Positions 1 through 7,074 of a stretch of DNA of 64,000 nt are shown piece by piece. Positions within the stretch are counted from its first letter, which is position 1. Each line of letters starts with the position of its first letter. Origin of the DNA: Alteromonas sp. IB21 (GTDB lineage: Bacteria; Pseudomonadota; Gammaproteobacteria; Enterobacterales; Alteromonadaceae); assembly GCF_016405965.1 (NCBI RefSeq), contig NZ_JAEFCD010000006.1, forward strand, positions 1-64,000. Direction: 5' to 3'. Under the pieces are notes generated by a model. That model was given only the letters and a program-made list of their open reading frames with translations, had not been told where the DNA came from and did no database searches. Made by a program: the position numbers and the translations under genes.

Positions 1-124
1 TCCAGTTGAGATAATTATCCCTTAACTGGCTGTGTGAATCTATTGGAGCACGTCAATGAGTAAACAAACTTAGTTAGACCATACACACATGAATCAATAC
101 ACATGAGTAAGGGATGACTAAGAG

Positions 125-204
125 AGTCTTAAACACAAACCTCTAGTCCATTAACTAATTGGATTAATCATTGATACATCCAGTAACGGACTGTCTTTAA
201 GACT
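125..204. repeat. Nested inverted repeats (dyad 1)
   Basis: AGTCTTAA (125-132) is matched by TTAAGACT (197-204), with AGTCC (145-149) and GGACT (188-192) nested inside. The arms are perfect but the centres differ by 4 bp, so any folded form has unequal bulges. Function unknown. Confidence 0.5.
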
Positions 205-212
205 AACTAAAC

Positions 213-316
213 GATACTGGTGTTGGTCTTAGATTTGATGACTTAGAGTTGCCCCCCTTACCCCCCACGTTATGTAGGTAGATAAGGGTGGAAACAATCA
301 TCTGCAAACCAGTATC
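213..316. repeat. Nested inverted repeats (dyad 2)
   Basis: GATACTGG (213-220) is matched by CCAGTATC (309-316), with CCCTTA (255-260) and TAAGGG (283-288) nested inside. A GTTGGTCTT direct repeat (222-230 and 330-338) overlaps and follows the structure. Function unknown; it may act with the adjacent iteron-like array. Confidence 0.5.
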
Positions 317-476
317 AGCTAGCCCTAGCGTTGGTCTTGAGTTTGATTGACTGGTCACTTGCCCCTGAGCCGTAGCTCACCACCGTGAAGTTAGTGACCG
401 AGTGTTCGTCTTCACGATGTCCTTTGGAATTTTCTCTGTTCGTAACTCAGGGATTCATACCGTTAGGCACGCTTCC

Positions 477-572
477 TTCTTCCTTACGTCAGGGAGTCAT
501 CTGTTCAATTTTTTCTTCCATATGTCAGGGAGTCATTAACTGAACTTTTTCTTCCATAGGTCAGGGAGTCAT
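477..572. repeat. Three iteron-like direct repeats, 36-bp period
   Basis: A 24-bp unit with core GTCAGGGAGTCAT preceded by TTCTTCC occurs at 477-500, 513-536 and 549-572, exactly 36 bp apart. A degenerate fourth core (TCAGGGATTCAT) lies at 447-458. The 12-bp spacers are only loosely similar. Head-to-tail protein-binding repeats with near-integral helical spacing are typical of iterons or recombinase accessory sites; which applies here is not known. Confidence 0.75.
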
Positions 573-888
573 TTAAGCGTTGAATTTACTGACATTACTT
601 AACATTAGGGAGCGCTAATAAACATATGGGCTTCATGGTCATTAGGTGTCACAAATGGATAAAGGTAAATCGTAACTTCAAGTCCTCGTAACAGATCGAC
701 AGCGGCTCTCTACGGGCTTTTCTAGGCGTGACTAATGCGATTACATTAGGTGAGATAACTCGATCTGAGAGGGCTTTACAGAGCCTCAAACAGTTAAGCG
801 TGAGACTCCTAATGATAGTGCTGAGAATGTCTTGTAGAGGAGTAGCAGACCACACGAACTATAAGTTTCAGTGATCGAATTACATAGA

Positions 889-1452
889 TTAATTACTCTG
901 GTTTATGAACTCATTGATTATCTTATGCACCGCTCCCTTACTACAGCTTAATTCTTCAGCAATCTTAGCCATGCTCAAGCCTTCCTCTCGTAGCTGGTGG
1001 ACTCTCTCACGGTCTACAGACTTCTTACGCCCAAACTTAACGCCTTTCTCTTGCGCCTTAGCGATACCTTCCATCTGTCTCTCGTAGCGTAAAGACAACT
1101 CGAACTCAGCTACAGCAGCAATCATGTGGAACATTAGCTTACCGTGTGGTGTTGTCGTGTCGATGCCTTGGTCAATCACAATGAGACCTACGCCTTTATC
1201 ATCGAGTAACTTCGAGATATTCGCTAGGTCAGCCACAGAACGACCTAAACGGTCTAACTTGGTCACAACAATAGCTTCACCTTCACGCACGTAATCAAGC
1301 ATCTTCTCTAGTTCTGGACGGTCTGCTGTTTTACCTGAGCGCTTCTCTTGGTAAATCTTTGTGCAGCCTTTCGCCTTTAATGCGTCTAGCTGAACGTCTA
1401 GCTTCTGGCCTGTGGTTGATACTCGTGCGTAACCGATAAGTTGACCTGTCAT
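889..1452 (-). CDS. Serine recombinase, resolvase/invertase family
   Basis: This is a small serine recombinase of 187 residues, the usual length for Tn3-type resolvases and DNA invertases. The N-terminal catalytic domain has the GYARVST motif with the nucleophilic serine at residue 12 and the downstream LDVQ, followed by TKLDRLGRS and a KLMFHMIAAVAEFE stretch leading into the long E helix. The C-terminal 45 residues form a helix-turn-helix (SMAKIAEELSCSKGAVHKI). It cuts and rejoins DNA through a phosphoserine link at paired res or inversion sites. The start was put at MTGQLIGYARVST, the family's normal N-terminus; an in-frame ATG 7 codons upstream is possible. As part of the integrated element it may resolve multimers or invert a segment. 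Confidence 0.93.
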   Translation of the reverse strand: MTGQLIGYARVSTTGQKLDVQLDALKAKGCTKIYQEKRSGKTADRPELEKMLDYVREGEAIVVTKLDRLGRSVADLANISKLLDDKGVGLIVIDQGIDTTTPHGKLMFHMIAAVAEFELSLRYERQMEGIAKAQEKGVKFGRKKSVDRERVHQLREEGLSMAKIAEELSCSKGAVHKIINEFINQSN

Positions 1453-1473
1453 GATTAAATCCATCCTGTTCAA

Positions 1474-1857
1474 TAATGTCTAAAGGCTATGTGGACGATA
1501 TATTAATGAACGGAATTTGAACGGTCAATAGCTTTGTTAATTATCTTTTACTTTGGTGGACGAATGTCGATATGGAGATTTGCATAGCGAGCACTAATAA
1601 CCAACCTCCAAGTTTGTCGTTCGGTTTACATCGCCACAACTCTGGAAATTTCCGGAGTGAGAACATAGAGCCACTAGCAGAGCCTGTGCGCTGTCTTCGT
1701 GTTTGGTCAAGATGAACCTTGCGACTGGTTTGAAGGTTGTCTTAGCGGTGTTCCTGTGGTGCGTAGAGGCACCCTATGGGGGGAGTTGAGGCTTCATCAT
1801 TGTCGATTTGGCCTCTCAGATTTTTACACCAAAATGAATTGGGTTAACCGAGCGGCC
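1474..1857. promoter_or_regulatory. Gap upstream of the resolvase; possible res/operator
   Basis: This 384-bp gap holds no convincing gene; the open frame at 1699-1881 (plus) has no protein-like character. It contains TGAACGG repeated one helical turn apart (1507-1513 and 1518-1524), a GTGGACGA repeat (1491 and 1556), and an 18-bp near-perfect palindrome centred on GGAAATTTCC at 1640-1657. Serine resolvases usually act on sites beside their own gene, so this is the natural place for a res site. That assignment is inference. Confidence 0.4.
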
Positions 1858-2208
1858 TTAATCACGCTTACAGCTAACTAAAGCAATGATTCCAGCAGCC
1901 CCAATGAACAACAACAGTACACTAACCTGAGTCCACAAGACATCGTAGCTTTTCTTGTGCTCTGTCCTACGTAACTCATTGGACTTTGTGTTCATGTCAA
2001 CTGCTTCGCTCATGGCTTCTGCTCGTTGATTCATGGACATAGTATTCCAAGTCTCACCATAAACAGAGTCACGTATAAGTTCTATGTACTGCTGCATTTC
2101 CTGCTGCTCAGCTTTGGTAAAGTAAGGGATGCTATCCAGTAGTCTCAACGTTAAGCCACTGAGTCCAACTAGCGCAACAATTGCAAATACCTTAATAACT
2201 AACTTCAT
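1858..2208 (-). CDS. Small membrane protein, unknown function
   Basis: This 116-residue protein is not recognised. It has a hydrophobic helix at about residues 3-24 (VIKVFAIVALVGLSGLTLRL) and a second at about 90-110 (VLWTQVSVLLLFIGAAGII). Between them is a polar, probably helical stretch of some 65 residues rich in Glu, Gln and Met. It ends in CKRD. The pattern suggests two membrane passes with the central part on one side. The ATG follows AAGGAATTCAGG, a plausible ribosome site. It lies 28 bp downstream of the GIY-YIG-like gene on the same strand and is probably co-transcribed with it. It may be element cargo or a surface/entry-exclusion-type protein, but nothing in the sequence proves this. 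Confidence 0.65.
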   Translation of the reverse strand: MKLVIKVFAIVALVGLSGLTLRLLDSIPYFTKAEQQEMQQYIELIRDSVYGETWNTMSMNQRAEAMSEAVDMNTKSNELRRTEHKKSYDVLWTQVSVLLLFIGAAGIIALVSCKRD

Positions 2209-2236
2209 CCTGAATTCCTTATTGTGTGGCTGAGTC

Positions 2237-2773
2237 TCAGCGCTTAACTACAGTTCCCTGATACCTGAACATTTTCTTAGCTTCAAATAACCTTTCGATT
2301 TCCCGTGCGCTCTCCCTGTTGTCCGTGTAGGTAATCATCAGGTAACACTCAGCCTGTAAGAACTTACGCCTACCTTCTTCTGTGGTCAGGTCGTAAGCTG
2401 GTGCTATTGAACTGTCGAAGTACAGGTGTTTGGCTAAGATGGAACGTGTCGACCGTACATCACTTGGTTGAACACCTGTACCTTCGTGTTTGAACTTCAG
2501 GTACTTCTGAGACGACTTAGCGTGTTGCCTGAGTCTTGCCCTGAGCTTTGTCGCTATGCCGACCTTCAGAGGAATGCCGTCATCAGTGAAGATTTGATAC
2601 ACACCAGCCTTGTTAAGTAACTGGTCAACTTGGCTGAATGCACAGACCTCTACGTCATAGTCATGGTTAACTGACAGTTTGCCTCGTGGCGTAAGCTTAC
2701 CGTCTGTCAGCACGAGACCTTCAGTTGTTGTATAGCCGCACTTTGCTGCTTGTTTCTTCAGGTCTGTCTCCAT
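2237..2773 (-). CDS. GIY-YIG-like nuclease domain protein
   Basis: This 178-residue protein has the pattern of the GIY-YIG superfamily in its middle: GVYQIF (GIY element), PLKVGIA (YIG element) about 13 residues later, then LRARLRQH with the conserved arginine. Near the C-terminus REIERLFEA may supply the metal-binding glutamate. The first tyrosine element is altered to GVY and the second to KVG, as in divergent family members, so catalytic activity is not certain. The N-terminal 60 residues are not recognised. The start was moved to the third ATG (METDLKK) because AGGA lies six bases ahead of it; the upstream ATGs have no ribosome site. It may be a small endonuclease carried by the element. 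Confidence 0.6.
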   Translation of the reverse strand: METDLKKQAAKCGYTTTEGLVLTDGKLTPRGKLSVNHDYDVEVCAFSQVDQLLNKAGVYQIFTDDGIPLKVGIATKLRARLRQHAKSSQKYLKFKHEGTGVQPSDVRSTRSILAKHLYFDSSIAPAYDLTTEEGRRKFLQAECYLMITYTDNRESAREIERLFEAKKMFRYQGTVVKR

Positions 2774-2850
2774 GCCTAATCCTTTGCTTCCCATCATTCA
2801 ATCAATAATATGGGTTACAAGCGGCATATGTAAAGGGTTAGAACGTGAAG

Positions 2851-2903
2851 CTACGTGAAATCTGAAGGTAAACCAGCAGCTTACCATTGAGACATTCACG
2901 TAG
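2851..2903. repeat. Long hairpin after the integrase gene
   Basis: CTACGTGAA (2851-2859) is the exact complement of TTCACGTAG (2895-2903). Inside is a smaller GGTAA/TTACC hairpin (2867-2871, 2881-2885). The structure sits 14 bp after the integrase stop codon and before the GIY-YIG-like gene. There is no T tract, so it is not a classical terminator; it may attenuate read-through or bind a protein. Confidence 0.5.
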
Positions 2904-2916
2904 CGTTGCCTGATAA

Positions 2917-4287
2917 TTAAGCAAGATGCTCAGAAACAGGCTTGAGACAGTCGGCTTGCTGTATCTTCTCGATATACTGCCAGAGTTCGTCCTTGCTCTT
3001 GTACTTACTGTAAAGGTTGTACGTCAAGGACAACTGCTTGTGTCCAGCTAGCTTGGTGGCTATTTCTTCAGGACAACCCACCTGCTCTAGCGCTGTCGCA
3101 AAGTGACCTCTAAACGAGTGTAAGCCTGTCTTGTAGCCTTCCACCTTAGCGAACCCTTTAGTTATCTTACCGAACTTCGACGAGATACTGTTAGCGGCAC
3201 CTTCAGCACCTATTACAGCTTCACCAATCTCAGGGAACAACCAAGGGCTATCTCCTGCCCTGTCTAAGACCTGAAGCACAAGAGGCTTAATAGCTGGTGA
3301 TACAGGCACTATTCGTTGAGCGTTAACTGTCTTACCCTCTCGTACCTCAAAGAACAAACGACCATCTACATCAACGAACTGTTCCTTTTGAGCTAGTGCT
3401 AGTTCACTTAGTCGTGTACCAAGGAACGGCAATAAACGAGGAAGCATGTGTAAGGCATACGGATAAGCCCAAGTCGATGTATTAAGCTTCTTGAAGTCAG
3501 TCTCAGCGAGAATGTGAGCCAGTTCTTCATCAGTGAAGTTACGGTAGTGTTCAGGCTTACTTTTCTTCTTGCTTGCTTCAACCTTACAGTTAAGCCAAGG
3601 GTTACCGCCTTGAGCCTTCTCACGACTTAAAGCCCATCGCCAGAGTTCTTGTAGCTTAGACTTGTAGTGAGTAACCGTGTTAGCTGATTTACCTGAACTC
3701 AGTAATCCATCAATGAACATTTGAGCCTGACCAGAGCTTACATTAGCTGGTAACTCGTCACGACCTAGGAACACTACAAGAGCCTTAACGTATGTAGCCA
3801 TAGCTGAGACATACTTAGCGTTCTTCTTGTCCTCTGCCCACTGAGACCATTCTTCTGCAACCTCTTTGATTGTCGGTTGAAATTCTGAAGGAATATCTCC
3901 AGACATAGCAGCCTTCCAAGCAGCCTGAACTGCTGGATTAGCTTTGTCCTCTGGATTCTCAATGACAACTTCAAGGTCAGCTTCTTCCATCGGGTGATGG
4001 TCTGCACCTTCAACTTTCTCACCTTCACGCTCTACGCGTTCCTTTCTCCACGGTGTGTAGTACTCAAAGAACTTAGCCTTGTCTGAGTCACCTCGTTTGA
4101 CGTGTGCTAGTTGCATATCAATCTCAGCGTTAATCGCGTTACGCTTTAAGATTGCTTCGTGATAGCTGTGAGTGTTGAGAGAGTGTTGTATGTAACTCGA
4201 CTTGTACTTGTCTTTGAGTAGTACAGGAGTCTTTCGACGATACAACCACAAGCCTGAATCTTGTCTTTTGAGATATTTCTTATCCAT
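2917..4287 (-). CDS. int: Tyrosine recombinase (site-specific integrase)
   Basis: This 456-residue integrase carries the full catalytic set in its C-terminal half: Arg292 in GTRLSELAL, the HSFR box (His390, Arg393), His416 in AGHKQLS and the nucleophile tyrosine in NLYSKY (Tyr426 most likely). The N-terminal 60 residues (KYLKRQDSGLWLYRRKTP) resemble the DUF6538-type start of many tRNA-targeting integrases. A SAM-like core-binding region spans about 140-225. It catalyses integration and excision at the tRNA-Pro 3' end. It is read away from the tRNA, with 160 bp between its start and the tRNA; that gap carries three GTGACCC repeats that may be its arm sites. The gene appears intact. Confidence 0.95.
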   Translation of the reverse strand: MDKKYLKRQDSGLWLYRRKTPVLLKDKYKSSYIQHSLNTHSYHEAILKRNAINAEIDMQLAHVKRGDSDKAKFFEYYTPWRKERVEREGEKVEGADHHPMEEADLEVVIENPEDKANPAVQAAWKAAMSGDIPSEFQPTIKEVAEEWSQWAEDKKNAKYVSAMATYVKALVVFLGRDELPANVSSGQAQMFIDGLLSSGKSANTVTHYKSKLQELWRWALSREKAQGGNPWLNCKVEASKKKSKPEHYRNFTDEELAHILAETDFKKLNTSTWAYPYALHMLPRLLPFLGTRLSELALAQKEQFVDVDGRLFFEVREGKTVNAQRIVPVSPAIKPLVLQVLDRAGDSPWLFPEIGEAVIGAEGAANSISSKFGKITKGFAKVEGYKTGLHSFRGHFATALEQVGCPEEIATKLAGHKQLSLTYNLYSKYKSKDELWQYIEKIQQADCLKPVSEHLA

Positions 4288-4329
4288 CGCTTAAACCATT
4301 GCTCAAATAAACAACAACAGAAACTAAAA

Positions 4330-4360
4330 GTGACCCGAAAGGTGACCCTGCTGGTGACCC
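4330..4360. promoter_or_regulatory. Three GTGACCC repeats, candidate integrase/Xis arm sites
   Basis: GTGACCC occurs at 4330-4336, 4342-4348 and 4354-4360, spaced exactly 12 bp. The array lies between the integrase start codon and the tRNA 3' end. Arm-type sites of tyrosine recombinases are short direct repeats in this position, so that is the likely role. Because the array overlaps the integrase promoter region, it may also allow autoregulation. Confidence 0.6.
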
Positions 4361-4446
4361 AGTTAGGTTATTTAGTTCGTTAATTCGTGGATATTTTTAG
4401 AGAGGAAATGCTTGTATGTCAAGCCACTCAAGGGTGAGAGAGAAGT

Positions 4447-4470
4447 TGGTCGGTGTGAGAGGATTTGAAC
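4447..4470. other. Putative attachment-site junction in tRNA 3' end
   Basis: The last part of tRNA-Pro, CCA end included, adjoins the integrase-bearing DNA. Tyrosine integrases of this kind normally cross over in the anticodon or T-stem part of the tRNA and rebuild the 3' end, so the core probably overlaps here. The limits are a guess because the matching copy lies outside the window. Confidence 0.45.
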
Positions 4471-4523
4471 CTCCGACCCCTGACACCCCATGACAGTGCG
4501 CTACCAGGCTGCGCTACACACCG
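4447..4523 (-). tRNA. tRNA-Pro (GGG)
   Basis: This is a 77-nt tRNA with an encoded CCA. It resembles E. coli proL: 5' CGGTGTG pairs with 3' CACACCG, the D-loop is AGCCTGGTA, the T-arm is GGAGGTTCAAATCC, and the anticodon loop ATGGGGT places GGG at positions 34-36. The U-U pair in the anticodon stem is also found in proL. It decodes CCC and CCU proline codons. It is the integration target of the element on its 3' side and remains complete. Confidence 0.95.
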
Positions 4524-4663
4524 ACCGAAAGAGCGAGTAAGTCTACTCAATTTTACTCACAATGCAACGAGAATTAGCAATTAGACAGTTCAAGCGCTCA
4601 ATTGCTAACCACCTTGTTAAATATCCCCGTAAAACACAGCGTTACAAATGCCGCTAACAGGTG

Positions 4664-6100
4664 CTAAGCCAATGTCACGTAGCACACCGCGGTGACTACT
4701 AAGGCAACCAACACGTTCAGCATCACCCCCTCTCTCGCCATGGTTTTTATATCGAACTTTTCTGTCGAATATGCAATGGCATTAGGTGCGGTTGCTACTG
4801 GCAACATGAAGGCGCAACTTGCGCTAATTGCAGCGGGGATCATAAGTAGTTTGGGGTCTACGCCCACCGCAAGACCAGCGGCGGCGAGGATTGGCATAAG
4901 CAAGGTAGAGGTTGCGGTATTAGAGGTAATTTCAGTAAGAAACGTAACAAACAAGCAAATACCAAGAACAAGTAGTAACACAGGTAAGGTGGCAAGACCG
5001 GTTAACCAAGAACCCATTAAAACGCTTAGGCCCGATGACATAAAGGCTTTAGCAATACAAATACCGCCAGCGAACAACAGCAACATACCCCATGGAATAT
5101 CATTCGCCGTTTTCCAATCAAGCAGCTTGTCATTGTTGCCTTTTGCGTCAACTTCGCCATTATCGTTTCCGCTATTGGTAAAAAACATTGCAGCAACACC
5201 TGCTACTGCAATAGTACTGTCGCTGATTGTAGTTACGCCAATCCAAGCTGTCCAAAAAGGTCTAAAAATCCACGCCAAAGCCACGGTACCAAATATAGCA
5301 AGTACACGCTTTTCGGCCTTCGTCCAGGCGCTTGGCACGGGCAAATCTATGTTGCCCACTTCTTTTATACCGCGTGCTAACCATAAGGCCATAATCGGCA
5401 CACCTAAAATCACAATAGGCACACCTGTTTTCATCCAATCGAGAAAGCTGTATTCAATGCCCAGTGTTTCTTCATACACACTCATAAAAATAATGTTAGG
5501 GGGCGTACCTATAGGCGTCCCTACTCCGCCCAAGCTTGCCGAATAAGCAATGCCGAGAATAAGTGCTACCCCAAATCGCGGGTTATCTACCGCGTTAATA
5601 ATAGCAATGGCCATTGGAAGCATCATAAGTACTGTGGCCGTATTGCTGATCCACATGCTCAGTACGGCGGTGGTTAACATAAAACCCAACACCAGTTTAA
5701 CCGGGCTGCTACTGCCCGTTATTCGAAGCATGTAAATCGCAAATCGCTTGTGCAGGTTAGCGCGCTCTAGCCCCTTTGAAAGCATAAAAGCGGCCATTAA
5801 AAGGATGATTACGTGGCTTCCAAGTGCCGACGCAGCCTCACTGTGTGACAACACTCCAAACAAGGGGAACAGTGCAAAAGGTAATATTGAAGTCGCCGGA
5901 ATAGGTAACGCCTCGGTTACCCAAAGCACCGCTACAAATAGCGTAATCGCGGCGGTAAAAATAATTTCACTAGGCTGGTTGATAGTCCACAAGCCCAGGC
6001 CACTTAAAACTGAGGCGATAAACGCAAACAGAATAATACTGTTTTTACGCGTCGGCTTTCGCTTGAGAATTTCTGAAGAAGGTTCAGGGTGTGTGTGCAT
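4664..6100 (-). CDS. SLC13/DASS family sodium:dicarboxylate permease
   Basis: This inner-membrane carrier of 478 residues belongs to the divalent anion:Na+ symporter family. It shows the repeated helical hairpins and both signature Ser-Asn-Thr motifs: WISNTATVLMMLP in the first half and ITSNTATSTLLMP in the second. These form the sodium and carboxylate sites in the family. About a dozen hydrophobic segments are visible. The likely substrates are C4-dicarboxylates such as succinate or malate, but citrate or sulfate cannot be excluded. The start at MHTHPEP was chosen because GGGA lies seven bases upstream; an ATG four codons earlier has no ribosome site. It lies 136 bp downstream of dcd on the same strand with its own likely promoter. 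Confidence 0.88.
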   Translation of the reverse strand: MHTHPEPSSEILKRKPTRKNSIILFAFIASVLSGLGLWTINQPSEIIFTAAITLFVAVLWVTEALPIPATSILPFALFPLFGVLSHSEAASALGSHVIILLMAAFMLSKGLERANLHKRFAIYMLRITGSSSPVKLVLGFMLTTAVLSMWISNTATVLMMLPMAIAIINAVDNPRFGVALILGIAYSASLGGVGTPIGTPPNIIFMSVYEETLGIEYSFLDWMKTGVPIVILGVPIMALWLARGIKEVGNIDLPVPSAWTKAEKRVLAIFGTVALAWIFRPFWTAWIGVTTISDSTIAVAGVAAMFFTNSGNDNGEVDAKGNNDKLLDWKTANDIPWGMLLLFAGGICIAKAFMSSGLSVLMGSWLTGLATLPVLLLVLGICLFVTFLTEITSNTATSTLLMPILAAAGLAVGVDPKLLMIPAAISASCAFMLPVATAPNAIAYSTEKFDIKTMAREGVMLNVLVALVVTAVCYVTLA

Positions 6101-6236
6101 TGCGCTTCCCATTGCTGATAGCTTTATTATAAGTGCCAGGGCATTAACCCTCGTTGTTGCTTATATATTTTCTATCAGTAATTAGCGGGAAACGCACGAG
6201 GCTTTTCCAAAAAATATTGGTTTTAGGCTATTTTTC

Positions 6237-6830
6237 TTATTTACTTTCGTCGTCTGAAGAGATTCGGCTTGCTACTGCGCCCGCTTGGTCTTTGTATTTA
6301 GCATCCACCCTCGCGTTGTAAGGCTTCTCTGCTGGCGCTGATAGTACCTCAAAACTAAGCGCGCCTATTTTCATTTTGGGGCGAAGCGCCAGAGGCAGTT
6401 TACCGCTATTGTAAAACTCAAGAACGATGTTACCCGACCAACCCGGATCAATTCTATGCGCGGTAACGTGCACCATTAAACCCAACCGAGCAAGAGATGA
6501 GCGCCCGTCTAGCCAACCAACGATGTTGTCTGGTAATGTGACCGACTCGTGTGTAATCGCCAGCGCCAGTTCGCCTGGGTGTAGAAAGAAGGCTTTACCC
6601 TCTTCTAACACAATTTCATCGCTCATTACGTGGTCGAGGGCTTCTTGAACTTGAATTTTTGGGCCACTCAAATCGATAAACGGTGCTTGGTGATCTTCAA
6701 ACACTCGAAATTTGTTACCTAATCGGATATCCACCGTTACACCGCTAATCTGATCGTAGTCAGGTGTAGGGTCGATTTTAATTTTTCCATCTTGTAGATG
6801 TTGGTAGATATCGCGGTCGCACAAGCGCAT
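6237..6830 (-). CDS. dcd: dCTP deaminase
   Basis: Dcd deaminates dCTP to dUTP, the main route to dUMP for thymidylate synthesis in enterobacteria-like organisms. The 197-residue product matches the family's length. It has [13 protein letters not shown] and [18 protein letters not shown], which contain the substrate-binding residues and the catalytic glutamate of the trimeric dUTPase fold. The C-terminal lid ([13 protein letters not shown]) is present. It lies between apbC and the SLC13 permease on the same strand; 226 bp separate it from apbC, so it probably has its own promoter. Confidence 0.97.
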   Translation of the reverse strand: MRLCDRDIYQHLQDGKIKIDPTPDYDQISGVTVDIRLGNKFRVFEDHQAPFIDLSGPKIQVQEALDHVMSDEIVLEEGKAFFLHPGELALAITHESVTLPDNIVGWLDGRSSLARLGLMVHVTAHRIDPGWSGNIVLEFYNSGKLPLALRPKMKIGALSFEVLSAPAEKPYNARVDAKYKDQAGAVASRISSDDESK

Positions 6831-7018
6831 GGTGTAATCCTCATTTCATTAGGCCGCTATTATGCGGATGTCACTGCTTGCATTCAACTGCTCAAAGGCT
6901 TGTTTTACTTGCTTTTGCGCAATTTTTAGAAAGTTTGACGTAATTTTGAATTTAGGCTGCCAAACATGAACTCATTTCGCCTTCTGGCATTCCCTAAACC
7001 TATGGTCTTCCATACTGT

Positions 7019-7074
7019 ACCTTTGAAACCATACCTTTAAACCCAAGCCTTTAAATCTATGCCTTCCCTACTAT
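7019..7074. repeat. 14-bp imperfect tandem repeat across the apbC stop
   Basis: Four contiguous 14-bp units (7019-7032, 7033-7046, 7047-7060, 7061-7074) share the pattern [AG]CCTTT-A-ACC-AT on the plus strand. The last one and a fraction encode the apbC C-terminus and its stop codon (7057-7059). The repeat appears to be a local slippage product that defines where the protein ends. Confidence 0.55.

Larger units (their letters stand above)
1..888. other. Gene-free, repeat-rich end of the element
   Basis: No convincing coding region is seen here; the only open frame over 60 codons (649-855, minus) lacks recognisable protein character. What it holds is structure. There is a perfect 10-bp palindrome GATAATTATC at 10-19 inside CCAGTT/AACTGG arms (2-7, 24-29), two nested dyads (125-204 and 213-316), a direct repeat GTTGGTCTT at 222 and 330, and the 36-bp iteron-like array at 477-572. 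This could be a replication origin, a recombination control region or a structured RNA. The sequence alone does not decide. Confidence 0.5.
1..4446. mobile_element. Integrated element at tRNA-Pro (one end only)
   Basis: The stretch between the 3' end of tRNA-Pro and the left window edge has an integrative-element layout. A tyrosine recombinase gene lies next to the tRNA 3' end. Then come a GIY-YIG-like gene, a small membrane protein gene and a serine resolvase gene, all on the minus strand, followed by repeat-rich gene-free DNA. The element continues past position 1, so its size, cargo and second attachment site cannot be seen. No replication, conjugation or phage structural gene is visible here. 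It could be a genomic island, an integrative plasmid or a satellite. The boundary at about 4447 is inferred from the tRNA; no second copy of the tRNA 3' end is present in the window. Confidence 0.8.

Noticed and set aside
477..572. Short CRISPR-like array
   Set aside because: Only three units, with spacers of 12 bp and no cas gene; too short and closely spaced for CRISPR. Iteron-like repeats are a better reading.
649..855. 68-codon minus-strand frame in the gene-free end of the element
   Set aside because: No ribosome site, no domain-like pattern and it lies in repeat-rich DNA; not supported as a gene.
1699..1881. 60-codon plus-strand frame between resolvase and membrane-protein genes
   Set aside because: Composition is not protein-like and the frame overlaps the end of the real minus-strand gene.
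4692..5546. 284-codon plus-strand frame opposite the SLC13 permease
   Set aside because: It is the antisense shadow of a clearly coding transporter gene and has no recognisable domain.
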